The notes: a model not told the origin generated them from the letters alone. A stretch of DNA of 64,000 nucleotides from Nocardia fluminea (GCF_002846365.1 NZ_PJMW01000002.1:5518001-5582000); one strand, 5' to 3'; positions 51,696 through 60,370 are shown, counted from the first letter of the stretch. Program-made: numbers and translations.

Positions 51696-52462
51696 TGAAC
51701 GACGCCGTGCTCTTCGACGCCAGGCCCGACGGCATCGCCGTGATCACCCTGAACCGACCGGAAACCCGCAACTGTCTGGCCGCCGATGTGCGCGCGGGCC
51801 TGTACACCGCGTGGGATCGCTTCGAGCACGATCCCGCGCTGCGCGTGGCCGTGCTCACCGGCGCGGGTGACAAGGCGTTCTGCGCGGGCGGCGACCTCAA
51901 GGAAATGGTGGACACCGGGATGGGGGTGCCGCCGCCGGAGATGTTCCCGCTGCCCTATGACACCGTCGAGCTGTCCAAGCCCACGATCGCCGCGGTCGAC
52001 GGTGCCGCGTTCGCCGGCGGCTGGATGATCGCCCAGGCCTGCGACCTGTGCGTGGCGAGCACCGCGGCGACCTTCGCGATCACCGAGGTGAAGGTGGGGC
52101 GCAGCTCGCCGTGGGCGGCGCCGCTGATTCACATGATCCCGCAGCGGATCATGATGGAACTGCTGCTCACCGGCGCGCCGATCACCGCGCGACGGGCCTA
52201 CGAGGTCGGCCTCGTCAACCGCCTCGCCGAGCCGGGCGCGGCCTTGCCGGTGGCACTGGAACTGGCCGCCGAGATCCTGCGCGGCGCGCCACTGTCGGTG
52301 CGGGCGGCGCGGGACACGGTCATGCTCGCCACCGAGATGGGGCGGTCCGACGCGCTGCGGGCCGCCAGGGCCGCCGCCGTCGAGTGCTACGACAGTGCCG
52401 ACGCGCAGGAGGGTCCGCGCGCGTTCGCGGAGAAGCGAACCCCGATCTGGCTGGGCCGCTGA
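51695..52462 (+). CDS. Enoyl-CoA hydratase/isomerase family protein
   Basis: A 255-residue crotonase with AVITLNRPETRNCLA, AFCAGGDLKEM and GAAFAGGWMIAQACDL. The catalytic stretch reads TEVKVGRSSPWAAPL, so the first hydratase Glu is kept (TEVK) but the second is replaced by Trp/Ala, favouring isomerase or a partial-reaction enzyme. Starts at ATG 51695 overlapping the CoA-transferase stop; the longer frame upstream lies inside that gene. Last gene of the 49.1-52.5 kb operon. Confidence 0.87.
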   Translation: MNDAVLFDARPDGIAVITLNRPETRNCLAADVRAGLYTAWDRFEHDPALRVAVLTGAGDKAFCAGGDLKEMVDTGMGVPPPEMFPLPYDTVELSKPTIAAVDGAAFAGGWMIAQACDLCVASTAATFAITEVKVGRSSPWAAPLIHMIPQRIMMELLLTGAPITARRAYEVGLVNRLAEPGAALPVALELAAEILRGAPLSVRAARDTVMLATEMGRSDALRAARAAAVECYDSADAQEGPRAFAEKRTPIWLGR

Positions 52463-52628
52463 GGCATTCAGCCGGCGACACGACATGTTCGGCTGGTGCA
52501 CCGGGACATTCGGAGGGTGCCCGTGGGCCGAATCCGGACGAGGGGTATGCGGTTCCCTCGGCCCGGTTCGGGTGCCCTCGGTGGTCGTCGCCTCGACCCT
52601 CGCGAGCGTCAAGGCGTGCCGATCGTGG
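52463..52628. other. Convergent intergenic spacer
   Basis: About 166 bases between the crotonase stop and the convergent SDR stop. The only structure seen is a weak inverted repeat ATTCGG (52508-52513) / CCGAAT (52528-52533) with a 14-base loop; too poor to call a terminator. No reading frame looks coding. Confidence 0.4.
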
Positions 52629-53393
52629 TCATTTCGGCGGGAATCGCAGCGCGCCGTCGAGGCGGATCACCTCGCCGTTGAGGTAGTCGTTCTCGATGAT
52701 CGACTGCACCAGTTGCCCGTACTCCGGCGACTGCCCCATCCGCTTCGGATGGGGGACCTGCGTGCTCCAGTGGGCCTCGAGCTGTGCGGCGGCCTTGCCG
52801 TAGGCGGGGGTGTTGAAGGTGCCCGGCGCGATCGTGACCACTCGAATACCCAGCGGGGAGAGGTCGCGTGCCGCGACCAGCGTCATGCCGACCACGCCAC
52901 CCTTGGCGGCGGCATAGGGGAGCTGGCCGATCTGTCCCTCGTAGGCGGCGATCGAGGCTGTGTTGACGATGACGCCGCGGCTGCCTTCGTCGAGCGGTTC
53001 CTGCTTGGCGATGGCGGCGGCCGAGAGTCGCAGCACATTGAACACGGCGGTCAGATAGAACTCGATCGTGGTGCGGAAGCCGTCGAGGGCGAGGGGGCTG
53101 CCGTCTTTGCCGACCAGTCGGCCTCCGCTGGCGGGACCGCCGTGGGTGTCGACCGAGATCCGTAGCGGGCCAAGGGATTGCGCTTCCTCGATGGCGGCCT
53201 GCACCGACTCCTCGCTGGTGGCATCGGTGTGCACGTAGCGGATGCCGAGTTCGTCCTCGAGCTCCTTGCCCTTGTCGTCGGCGACATCGGCGACGACCAC
53301 CTTCGCGCCCGCGGCGTGCAGGCGACGGACGGTGGCCGCCCCGAGCCCACCGGTGCCGCCCACCACGATGGCCGAACTACCACTTATCTCCAT
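52629..53393 (-). CDS. Short-chain dehydrogenase (HSD10/3-hydroxyacyl-CoA dehydrogenase-like)
   Basis: A 254-residue SDR with VGGTGGLGAATVRRLHAAGAKVVVADVAD (in parts GGTGGLGAATV and GAKVVVADVAD), NTASIAAYEGQIGQLPYAAAK carrying Ser and the Tyr-x3-Lys pair, and a C-terminus LNGEVIRLDGALRFPPK typical of mitochondrial HSD10-like enzymes. The NNAG motif is replaced by DTHGGPA, which is unusual. Asp after the second strand favours NAD. ATG 53393 with AGAGGG upstream; the longer frame reaches toward the operator. Single gene divergent from the ligase at 53447. Confidence 0.87.
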   Translation of the reverse strand: MEISGSSAIVVGGTGGLGAATVRRLHAAGAKVVVADVADDKGKELEDELGIRYVHTDATSEESVQAAIEEAQSLGPLRISVDTHGGPASGGRLVGKDGSPLALDGFRTTIEFYLTAVFNVLRLSAAAIAKQEPLDEGSRGVIVNTASIAAYEGQIGQLPYAAAKGGVVGMTLVAARDLSPLGIRVVTIAPGTFNTPAYGKAAAQLEAHWSTQVPHPKRMGQSPEYGQLVQSIIENDYLNGEVIRLDGALRFPPK

Positions 53394-53418
53394 GTTGTTT
53401 CCCTCTCTTGAAATCATC

Positions 53419-53447
53419 ACTCTCTTGATGTGAGAATAATGTTCTCA
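53419..53447. promoter_or_regulatory. Three-half-site TetR operator overlapping a start codon
   Basis: ACTCTC at 53419-53424, seven bases, then TGAGAATAATGTTCTCA at 53431-53447. The last base of the palindrome is the first base of the ligase ATG. It serves the divergent SDR and ligase genes; if the ATG is right, the ligase mRNA would have almost no leader. Confidence 0.75.
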
Positions 53448-54883
53448 TGAACATTGGCATGATCCTAGACATGGCCGCCTCGGCCGGCAGTCGATCGGTG
53501 ATCACCGTCGGCGACCGCTCGCTGTCTGCGGCAGACCTGCTCGACCACGCCCGGCGGGCGGCTCCGCGCTTGCGCGAGCACTCCGCGGTGCTGTATCTGG
53601 GCGCGAACCATCTGGCCTATCCGGTCGCGTTGTTCGGCGCCGTGCTGGCCGGTGTGCCGTTCGTGCCGCTGAACTACCGGCTCGGTGACGCGCAGCTGGG
53701 GGCGCTGCTCGAACGCCATCCCGGCGCGCTGATCCTGCGACCGGAGGACCTCGACGACCTGGTGACGGACGACCCCGCCCGCCCCGGCGCGCCGGAACTG
53801 CCGACGCCGTGGGACGCGGACTCCGTGGCGGTGATCCTCTACACCAGCGGAACCACCTCCGCGCCCAAGGCGGCGTTGCTGCGGCACCGGCACCTGATGG
53901 CCTACCTGCTCAACACCGTGGAGTTCGGTGCCGCCGCGAGCACCGACGCGACGCTGGTATCGGTGCCGCCGTACCACATCGCGGGGCTGACGAACCTGCT
54001 CTCGAACCTCTACGCCGGACGCCGGGTGGTCTATCTGTCCGCGTTCGACCCCGCCGAGTGGCTGGCGACCGTCCGCCGGGAACAGATCACCCAGGCGATG
54101 CTGGTGCCGACCATGCTGGCCCGCATCGTCGCCGAGGTCGACGGACCCGACGCGGCCACCCCCACCCTGGCGACGCTGGCCTACGGGGGCTCGCGCATGC
54201 CGCGTCCCGTGCTGGACCGCGCGCTGCGGGTGTTCCCCGAGACCGGCTTCGTCAACGCCTACGGGCTCACCGAGACCGCGTCCTCCGTCGCGGTCCTCGG
54301 TCCGGAGGATCACCGCGTCGCCGCCACCTCCGACGACCCGCTCGTGCGCGAGCGTCTCGGCTCGGTGGGCCGTGCTCTCCCCGGCATCGAGTTCGAGATC
54401 CGCAGTGCCGCGGGCGAACCCGTCGCGGTCGGGGAGACCGGACTGGTCTTCGTCCGTGGCGAGCAGATCTCGGGCGAATACGGCGGCCGCAGCGCCCTCG
54501 ACGCTGACGGTTGGTTCCCCACCGGCGATCTCGGCAAGCTCGACGACGCCGGCTACCTGTTCATCGAGGGCCGCGCCGACGACACGATCATCCGGGGCGG
54601 GGAGAACATCGCACCGGCCGAGATCGAGGACGTGCTCCTCGAATACCCCGGCATCACCGAGGCCGCGGTCGTCGGCGTGCCCGACCCGGAATGGGGTCAG
54701 CGCCTGGTCGCGGTGGTCGTCGGGGTCGGCGACGAAGCGCGGATCAAGCAGTGGGTCAAAGACCGGCTGCGCTCGTCCAAGACGCCCGACGCCATCGTGT
54801 TCCGCACCGAGCTGCCCAAGACCGACACCGGAAAACTGTTGCGACGCAATCTTGTTGCCGATTTGGAGGATACCCATGCCTGA
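53447..54883 (+). CDS. Acyl-CoA synthetase (AMP-binding)
   Basis: A 478-residue AMP-forming ligase. The P-loop ILYTSGTTSAPKAALLRHR, YGLTETASS, WFPTGDLGKLDDAGYLFIEGRADDTIIRGGENIAPAEIED (parts FPTGDLGKLDDAGYL and DDTIIRGGENIAPAEIED) and the catalytic Lys in PKTDTGKLLRRNL are all visible. The ATG at 53447 gives MNIGMILDMAA, a plausible family start but inside the operator; ATG 53459 is the alternative. The next gene, a thiolase, overlaps by eight bases. Confidence 0.9.
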   Translation: MNIGMILDMAASAGSRSVITVGDRSLSAADLLDHARRAAPRLREHSAVLYLGANHLAYPVALFGAVLAGVPFVPLNYRLGDAQLGALLERHPGALILRPEDLDDLVTDDPARPGAPELPTPWDADSVAVILYTSGTTSAPKAALLRHRHLMAYLLNTVEFGAAASTDATLVSVPPYHIAGLTNLLSNLYAGRRVVYLSAFDPAEWLATVRREQITQAMLVPTMLARIVAEVDGPDAATPTLATLAYGGSRMPRPVLDRALRVFPETGFVNAYGLTETASSVAVLGPEDHRVAATSDDPLVRERLGSVGRALPGIEFEIRSAAGEPVAVGETGLVFVRGEQISGEYGGRSALDADGWFPTGDLGKLDDAGYLFIEGRADDTIIRGGENIAPAEIEDVLLEYPGITEAAVVGVPDPEWGQRLVAVVVGVGDEARIKQWVKDRLRSSKTPDAIVFRTELPKTDTGKLLRRNLVADLEDTHA

Positions 54884-56021
54884 AGCAGTCATCGTCTCCG
54901 CGCTACGCACACCCATCGGGACCGCACGGAAGGGGACATTGCGCGACACCGACGCCTTCACGCTGGCCGATCATGTAGTCGCCGCCGTGGCCGACGGCCT
55001 CGATCCGAGCCGAATCGACGACGTCGTTCTCGGGGAGGGCCGCTATGGCGGCGGGGTGCTGGCCAGGCACGCCGCGGTCACCGCCGGGTTGACCACAGTG
55101 CCCGGCCTCGCCACGAACCGGCACTGCGCGGCGGGGATGGCGGCGGTGCAGTCCGCCGCGGCGAGCATCCGCGCGGGCATGGACCAGCTCGTCATCGCCG
55201 GGGGTGTGAACTCCGATTCCACCGCGCCGCGCCAGCGTTTCCGGGTGGGCGAGGACGAATGGCTCGAGCCGTGGACCTCACCGAGTCACCCCGATCGCCC
55301 GGATGCGCCGAATCTGGACATGTCCATCACCGTCGGCTGGAACGCGGCGGTCAAAGCCGGTATCTCGCGCGCGGAGATGGACGCCTGGGCGCTGCGCTCG
55401 CACCGCAACGCCATCGCCGCGATCGACGAGGGGCGCTTCGCCGACGAGATCGTGCCGATCAAGACTCCGCACGGCCTGTTCGAGGTCGACGAGCACCCGC
55501 GGCGCGACACCACGCTGGAGAAGTTGGCCGCGTTGAAGGTCCTGCACCCGGAGATCGAGGGTTTCAGCATCACGGCAGGCAATGCCGCGGGCGCCAACGA
55601 CGGCGCCGCGGCCCTGGCCATCGCCAGCGATCGTCTCGGGCTGCCCGCACTCGGTGTGATCCGGGCCTGGGCATCGGTCGGGGTCGACCCCGCCGTCACG
55701 GGGCTGGCGCCCATCGAGGCGATCGCGAAAGCTGTTTCCCGGGCGGGTATTTCGCTGTCCCAGGTGAGTCTGTTCGAAATCAACGAGGCGTTCGCCGTGG
55801 TGCCACTGGCCACGATCAAGGCACTCGACATCGATCCGGACCTGGTCAATGTCAGCGGCAGTGGATGCTCGCTCGGTCATCCGGTCGCGGCGACCGGTGC
55901 CAGGATGATCGCCACCCTGGTGCACGAATTACGCCGCCGCGGTGGCGGTTTCGGGATCGCCGCGCTGTGTGCCGGCGGCGGAATGGGTTCGGCGACAGTC
56001 ATCGAGGTGGCCGCGCCCTGA
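54876..56021 (+). CDS. Acetyl-CoA acyltransferase (thiolase)
   Basis: A 381-residue thiolase with the nucleophile Cys in TNRHCAAGMAAVQ near residue 88, NEAF in LFEINEAFAVVPL, the His in SLGHPVAATGARM and the second Cys in AALCAGGGMGSATV, i.e. the full active site. ATG 54876 with GGAGG upstream overlaps the ligase end; a longer frame runs through the ligase gene. It may finish the beta-oxidation steps started by the ligase, together with the divergent SDR. Confidence 0.93.
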   Translation: MPEAVIVSALRTPIGTARKGTLRDTDAFTLADHVVAAVADGLDPSRIDDVVLGEGRYGGGVLARHAAVTAGLTTVPGLATNRHCAAGMAAVQSAAASIRAGMDQLVIAGGVNSDSTAPRQRFRVGEDEWLEPWTSPSHPDRPDAPNLDMSITVGWNAAVKAGISRAEMDAWALRSHRNAIAAIDEGRFADEIVPIKTPHGLFEVDEHPRRDTTLEKLAALKVLHPEIEGFSITAGNAAGANDGAAALAIASDRLGLPALGVIRAWASVGVDPAVTGLAPIEAIAKAVSRAGISLSQVSLFEINEAFAVVPLATIKALDIDPDLVNVSGSGCSLGHPVAATGARMIATLVHELRRRGGGFGIAALCAGGGMGSATVIEVAAP

Positions 56022-56057
56022 GCGGTGACCGGGTGGCCGCATCGGCCACCCGGTCGG

Positions 56058-56711
56058 TCAGGCCTTGGCGAACCCGAACGCGCAGAAGTCCCAGACTTCA
56101 CCCGCGGTGATCGGGTGTGCGGAGTCCTCGTCGGTACCGCCCGCCGACTGCGCGGTGAACATGACCGTCTGCATCACCACGGCGGCCATCCGGCGCGGGT
56201 TGAGGTCATCGCGCAGCGCTCCCGCGTGCTTGGCCTGTTCCATCAGGTCGGTGAACAGCGCCAGCAGTGGCGCGTGCGCGATCTTGACCTGTGCGGGATG
56301 TGAGACGAGCAGTTGCGGCGCGAAATCGGTGAACAGCGGCCGCTGCGCGACCGGGTCGGGCCTGCACAGCTCGAACAGCAGCTCCACCGTGACCCGCAGC
56401 CGGTCCAGCGGGTCGGTCTTGCCCTCGGCGGCCGCCGCCAGCTGATCCGCGGTCCGGCCGAGCGCGTCCTCGAACAGGGCGAGCAACAGCTCGTGCTTAC
56501 CGTCGAACTGCAGGTAGAAGCTGCGCAGTGATTGACGCGAGCGGTCGACCACTTCCTGGACGGTGAAGTCGGTGGTGCCCTTCTCGGTGATGATCGCCTG
56601 CGCCGCGTCGAGGAATTTCTGGACCCGCTGCTCGGCGCGCAGTTTCGCCCCGCGGATGGACCGCTCGACGGCCCGCTGTTTCCAGGCGGGCTCTTCGCTG
56701 ACGCTGGTCAC
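56058..56711 (-). CDS. TetR-family transcriptional regulator (paralogue 2)
   Basis: A 217-residue TetR repressor, close paralogue of the protein encoded at 1009-1668; both share AWKQRAVERSI, an identical recognition-helix block and the ends ITAxEVWDFCA. The shared DNA-contact region suggests one operator for both. GTG start with GGAGG upstream. It is divergent from the ACAD-pair operon; the operator at 56819-56847 lies 107 bases from its own start, nearer the other gene. Two near-identical regulators at opposite ends of a cluster suggest duplication, with possible division of ligands. Confidence 0.9.
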   Translation of the reverse strand: MTSVSEEPAWKQRAVERSIRGAKLRAEQRVQKFLDAAQAIITEKGTTDFTVQEVVDRSRQSLRSFYLQFDGKHELLLALFEDALGRTADQLAAAAEGKTDPLDRLRVTVELLFELCRPDPVAQRPLFTDFAPQLLVSHPAQVKIAHAPLLALFTDLMEQAKHAGALRDDLNPRRMAAVVMQTVMFTAQSAGGTDEDSAHPITAGEVWDFCAFGFAKA

Positions 56712-56818
56712 GGGTGCCTCCGTCCTCGGTTACGTGTGCAGAACATGCATGCACTGTACCGGAGAACGTCATATCCAATGGTGGTCAGCCCTGCGTGTCC
56801 GCGATCTTGGAGACTATT

Positions 56819-56847
56819 ACTTTCTTTTGATGAGAATGCTATTCTCC
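56819..56847. promoter_or_regulatory. Three-half-site TetR operator before ACAD pair 4
   Basis: ACTTTC at 56819-56824, seven bases, then TGAGAATGCTATTCTCC at 56831-56847 (one mismatch). It lies 39 bases before the ACAD start, with the AGGAGG ribosome binding site between. Confidence 0.72.
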
Positions 56848-56886
56848 GTACTGATACTGACGGTAGCTGGCAAGGAGGCCCTCCGG

Positions 56887-57885
56887 ATGCTCGTGGAGTT
56901 CGACTCCGATCAACGGCTGTGGCAGGAAACTGTCCGCGCCGTTCTCGCCAAGGAGTGTCCGCCCGCACTGATTCGCGCGGTCGCCGACCAGGATGCGGAT
57001 CCGGTCCCGCTGTGGCAGACCTATGTCGATCTGGGCTGGACCGAATTGACCGACGCCACCGACGCGGTGGAACTGGCCATCGTTCTCGAGGAGCTGGGCC
57101 GGGCGACCGACCCCACGCCCTACCTGGCGACGATGAGCCAGTTCGCCCCGCTCGCAGCGGAATTCGCGCAGAGTGGGCGCAGCGGGACGGCAGTGTTCGC
57201 CGGTGTGACGGTGCGGCGCGACGGCGCGGACTGGGTACTCGACGGCACCGCGCACCATGTCCTCGACGGTGATCGCGCGCAGCAGTACGCGGTCGTCACC
57301 GATGTGGGCGTGTTCGTCGTGGAGGCGGGTGCGGTGATCGCCCGGCGCACAGCGGTGTTCGACCCGGTGCTGCACCTGGCCGACGTGAGCTTCGCGGGGG
57401 TGCGGGTGAGCGACGATCGTCGCGTCGCCGCCGTACCCGAGCGGGCGCGGCACCTCGCGCTGACCGGTCTGGCGCTGACCACGGTCGGTGCGTGTCAGCG
57501 CATTCTGGACCTGGTGCTCGAGCACGTGCGCACGCGTCAGCAGTTCGGCGTCGCGCTCGGCTCGTTCCAGGCGGTCAAACACAAGGCCGCGGACATGCAG
57601 ATCGCCATCGAACGGGCCAGGGCGCTGGCCTATTTCGCGGCGCTGACCATCGCCGCCGATGATCCGCGCCGCCGGATCGCGGCCTCGATGGCCAAGGCCG
57701 CCGCCGGTGAATGCCAGTCCCTGGTGTTCCGCCACGGCGTGCAATTGTTCGGCGGCATGGGTTTCACCTGGGAAAACGACCTGCAATTCGCGCTGAAGCG
57801 GGCCAAGGCCGGCGAGCTGCTGCTCGGTGGCGCGCACACGCATCGGGCGCTGATCGCCGAGGAGTACCGTGCAACTGACTTTTGA
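56887..57885 (+). CDS. Acyl-CoA dehydrogenase, partner subunit (pair 4)
   Basis: A 332-residue ACAD-like protein with RTRQQFGVALGSFQAVKHKAADMQI and LFGGMGFTWENDLQFALKR. The region of the catalytic Glu reads TVGACQRILDLV, without the ER pair. Here the partner-type subunit comes first and the catalytic one second. ATG 56887 has AAGGAGG at good spacing; an in-frame upstream extension would include the operator and the reverse TetR promoter. The next gene overlaps by 17 bases. Confidence 0.85.
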   Translation: MLVEFDSDQRLWQETVRAVLAKECPPALIRAVADQDADPVPLWQTYVDLGWTELTDATDAVELAIVLEELGRATDPTPYLATMSQFAPLAAEFAQSGRSGTAVFAGVTVRRDGADWVLDGTAHHVLDGDRAQQYAVVTDVGVFVVEAGAVIARRTAVFDPVLHLADVSFAGVRVSDDRRVAAVPERARHLALTGLALTTVGACQRILDLVLEHVRTRQQFGVALGSFQAVKHKAADMQIAIERARALAYFAALTIAADDPRRRIAASMAKAAAGECQSLVFRHGVQLFGGMGFTWENDLQFALKRAKAGELLLGGAHTHRALIAEEYRATDF

Positions 57886-59047
57886 CGCCGACGTCGAGTC
57901 CTTCCGGGCCGAGTTCGTGGCCTTCCTGGACGAGAACCTGCCCGATGCCGCGGTCGCCGGAGCGGACCGGGCCCGTTCGAGCGCCGACATTCCCGGCTGG
58001 GCTCGCGAGTGGCAGCGCCGCCAATTCGACAGCGGCTGGCTGCTTCCGGGTAACGCCCCTGAATACGGTGGTCGCAACGCGACGCTCGTACAGCAGTACG
58101 TGCACCTGGAAGAGCTGTCCAAGCGGCACATGTATCACAGCTTCAACCCCCAGGGCCTCGGCATCATCGCCGCCTCGCTGCTGTCCTTCGGCACCGAGGA
58201 ACAGAAGAAGCACTGGGCGGTGCGGATCCTGCGCGCCGAGATCACCGCCGCGCTGGGCATGAGCGAACCGGGTGCCGGGTCCGACCTGGCCGGGCTGCGC
58301 ACCCGCGCGGTGCTCGACGGTGATCACTTCGTCGTCAACGGCCAGAAGGTCTGGACCTCCGGGGCCCACGACGCCGATGTGCTGCTCACCTTCGTGCGCA
58401 CCGACCCCGACGTGCCCAAGCACAAGGGAATCAGCGTGCTGCTGATCCCGACCGACACCCCCGGGGTGACGCGGCGGCCGTTCGCCTCGATCTGTGGACC
58501 GCACGACCTCGACTTCAACGAGGTGTTCTTCGAGGACGTCGTGGTGCCCGCGGAGAATCTGGTCGGACCGCTGCACGGCGGCTGGGGCGTGGCCAACGGT
58601 TCGCTCGGGCACGAGCGCACGTTGTTGTGGCTGAGCTTCGCCGACCGGCTGCGGGAACTGATCGAGGACTTCCGGCCCGAGACCGTGCTCGAGCGCGACC
58701 GCTTCGCGACCATGGTCATGGACAACCAGGCCTTGCGCCTGCTGGGCTCGGCGGCGCTGGCCCGCGCGGCCCGCGGCGACCAGGACGTCGCCGCGCTGTC
58801 GGTACTCAAGGTGTTCGGCTCCGAAGCCGTGCAGAGCGCCGCGGAGCAGACGCTGCTCGCGGCGGGCGCGGACGGCCTGCTCCATCCCGCCGTCACCGCA
58901 CCGTTCAATCCGCTGAATCTGGACAACTTCTCGTGCAGCTGGTTCGAACGCTACGCGCGCAGTTTCGCGGGCACCATCGCCGGCGGCACGTCGGAAATCC
59001 AGCGCAACATCATCGCCGAGCGTGTGCTCGGTCTCCCCCGGAGCTGA
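57869..59047 (+). CDS. Acyl-CoA dehydrogenase, catalytic subunit (pair 4)
   Basis: A 392-residue ACAD with ALGMSEPGAGSDLAGL near residues 128-143, Glu249 in LGHERTLL as the candidate catalytic base and GTSEIQRNIIAERVLGLP at the end. GTG start at 57869 preceded by GAGGAG. Together with the upstream partner it should form a heteromeric ACAD, the fourth such pair in the window. Followed by a crotonase gene with a 10-base gap. Confidence 0.9.
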   Translation: MQLTFDADVESFRAEFVAFLDENLPDAAVAGADRARSSADIPGWAREWQRRQFDSGWLLPGNAPEYGGRNATLVQQYVHLEELSKRHMYHSFNPQGLGIIAASLLSFGTEEQKKHWAVRILRAEITAALGMSEPGAGSDLAGLRTRAVLDGDHFVVNGQKVWTSGAHDADVLLTFVRTDPDVPKHKGISVLLIPTDTPGVTRRPFASICGPHDLDFNEVFFEDVVVPAENLVGPLHGGWGVANGSLGHERTLLWLSFADRLRELIEDFRPETVLERDRFATMVMDNQALRLLGSAALARAARGDQDVAALSVLKVFGSEAVQSAAEQTLLAAGADGLLHPAVTAPFNPLNLDNFSCSWFERYARSFAGTIAGGTSEIQRNIIAERVLGLPRS

Positions 59048-59057
59048 GGAGCTCGCT

Positions 59058-59840
59058 GTGTACATCCGCTACGAGGTCGCCGACAAGATCGCGACCATCA
59101 CCCTGGATCGGCCGCAGGCGGCCAACGCCCAGAACTCGGACCTGCTCGACGAACTCGACGCCGCGTGGACCCGCGCCGCCCAGGACCCCGACGTCGCGGT
59201 GATCGTGTTGCGCGGCGAGGGCAAGCACTTCTCGGCCGGGCACGATCTGAAGGATCGCTGGCCCTCCGCCGAGGACATCACGCTGGAGTGGATCTACCAG
59301 AACGAGAGCAGGCGCTACCTCGAGTACTCCCTGCGCTGGCGCAACGTGCCCAAGCCGTCGATCGCCGCGGTCCAGGGGCGGTGCATCGCCGGGGGACTGC
59401 TGCTGTGCTGGCCGTGCGACCTGATCGTCGCCGCCGACGACGCGCTGTTCTCCGATCCGGTCGTGCTCATGGGCATCGGCGGTGTCGAATACCACGGGCA
59501 CACCTGGGAACTGGGCGCGCGCAAGGCCAAGGAGATCTTGTTCACGGGCCGCGCGGTGACCGCGACGGAGGCCGAACAGGTCGGCATGGTGAACAAGGTG
59601 GTGCCCCGCGCGGAACTCGACGAGCAGACCCGCGCGCTCGCCACCCGGATCGCCGCGATGCCGTCGTTCGGCTTGCGGCAGGCCAAACGCGCGGTCAACC
59701 AGACGCTCGACGTCCAGGGCTTCTACGCCGCCATCCAGTCCGTCTTCGACGTGCACTCGACCGGACACGGGAACGCGTTGAGCGTGAACGGCTTTCCGAT
59801 CCTGATGGCGCTGGACGAGATGAAACAGAAGATCGAGTGA
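59058..59840 (+). CDS. Enoyl-CoA hydratase/isomerase family protein
   Basis: A 260-residue crotonase-fold protein with IATITLDRPQAANAQN, HFSAGHDLKDRWP and GRCIAGGLLLCWPCDL. The catalytic stretch reads DPVVLMGIGGVEYHGHTWELG, with no Glu at the first hydratase position and His/Tyr near the second, so its chemistry is uncertain. GTG 59058 with GAGGAG at the right spacing is the start; an earlier in-frame ATG at 59022 lies inside the ACAD gene. Third gene of the ACAD pair 4 operon. Confidence 0.87.
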   Translation: MYIRYEVADKIATITLDRPQAANAQNSDLLDELDAAWTRAAQDPDVAVIVLRGEGKHFSAGHDLKDRWPSAEDITLEWIYQNESRRYLEYSLRWRNVPKPSIAAVQGRCIAGGLLLCWPCDLIVAADDALFSDPVVLMGIGGVEYHGHTWELGARKAKEILFTGRAVTATEAEQVGMVNKVVPRAELDEQTRALATRIAAMPSFGLRQAKRAVNQTLDVQGFYAAIQSVFDVHSTGHGNALSVNGFPILMALDEMKQKIE

Positions 59841-59869
59841 TCCGTCGCTCATGAAGAGAGGTACCACCA

Positions 59870-60370
59870 ATGCGAAATACACTGCGCCGCAAGGCGATGG
59901 CCTGCTGCGGTCTCGTGGCGATCGCCGTCGTCACGGTCACCGGCTGCGGCTCCGACGACGAGGCTTCGAGTAGTTCGCCGTCCACGTCGACGGTGACCAC
60001 GTCCGCCGCGGCCGCGGCGGCCGACCCGGCCGCGGTCAAGTCCATCACCGACGCCTACGTGTTGTTCTTCGACGGTAAGGCGGCGGCGGACAAGAAGGTC
60101 GCGGTGGTCGAGAAGGGTGCCGCGTTCACCCCGCTGTTGCAGGCACAGGCGGCCAACCCGCAGGCGCAGACCACCTCGGTCACGGTGGGCGGGGTGAAGT
60201 TGATCGACGCCGACAACGCCGACGTCACCTATTCGCTGCTGATGAACGGCACCCCGGTGCTGCCCGATCAGACCGGTCAGGCGGTGCGTGAGGGCGGCCA
60301 GTGGAAGGTGGCCGCGGCCACCTACTGCGCGTTGATGGCGATTCAGGGCGGTTCCTCGCCTGCTTGTTGA
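59870..60370 (+). CDS. Mtb12-like secreted lipoprotein
   Basis: A 166-residue exported lipoprotein: a signal peptide (RRKAMACCGLVAIAVVTVTGC) with lipobox VTGC, Cys26 as the likely lipidated residue, a Ser/Thr/Ala-rich spacer, then a domain (KSITDAYVLFFDGKAAADKKVAVVEKG, GQWKVAAATYCALMAIQGG) resembling the Mtb12/CFP-2 low-molecular-weight antigen family of mycolic-acid bacteria. Function unknown. It follows the crotonase gene by 29 bases with a GAGAGG ribosome binding site and is ended by a strong hairpin, so it may be the last gene of the catabolic operon. Confidence 0.85.
   Translation: MRNTLRRKAMACCGLVAIAVVTVTGCGSDDEASSSSPSTSTVTTSAAAAAADPAAVKSITDAYVLFFDGKAAADKKVAVVEKGAAFTPLLQAQAANPQAQTTSVTVGGVKLIDADNADVTYSLLMNGTPVLPDQTGQAVREGGQWKVAAATYCALMAIQGGSSPAC

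Noticed and set aside
52508-52533. Inverted repeat ATTCGG/CCGAAT as a terminator
   Set aside because: Only six paired bases and a 14-base loop; other terminators here have 12-14 bp perfect stems.
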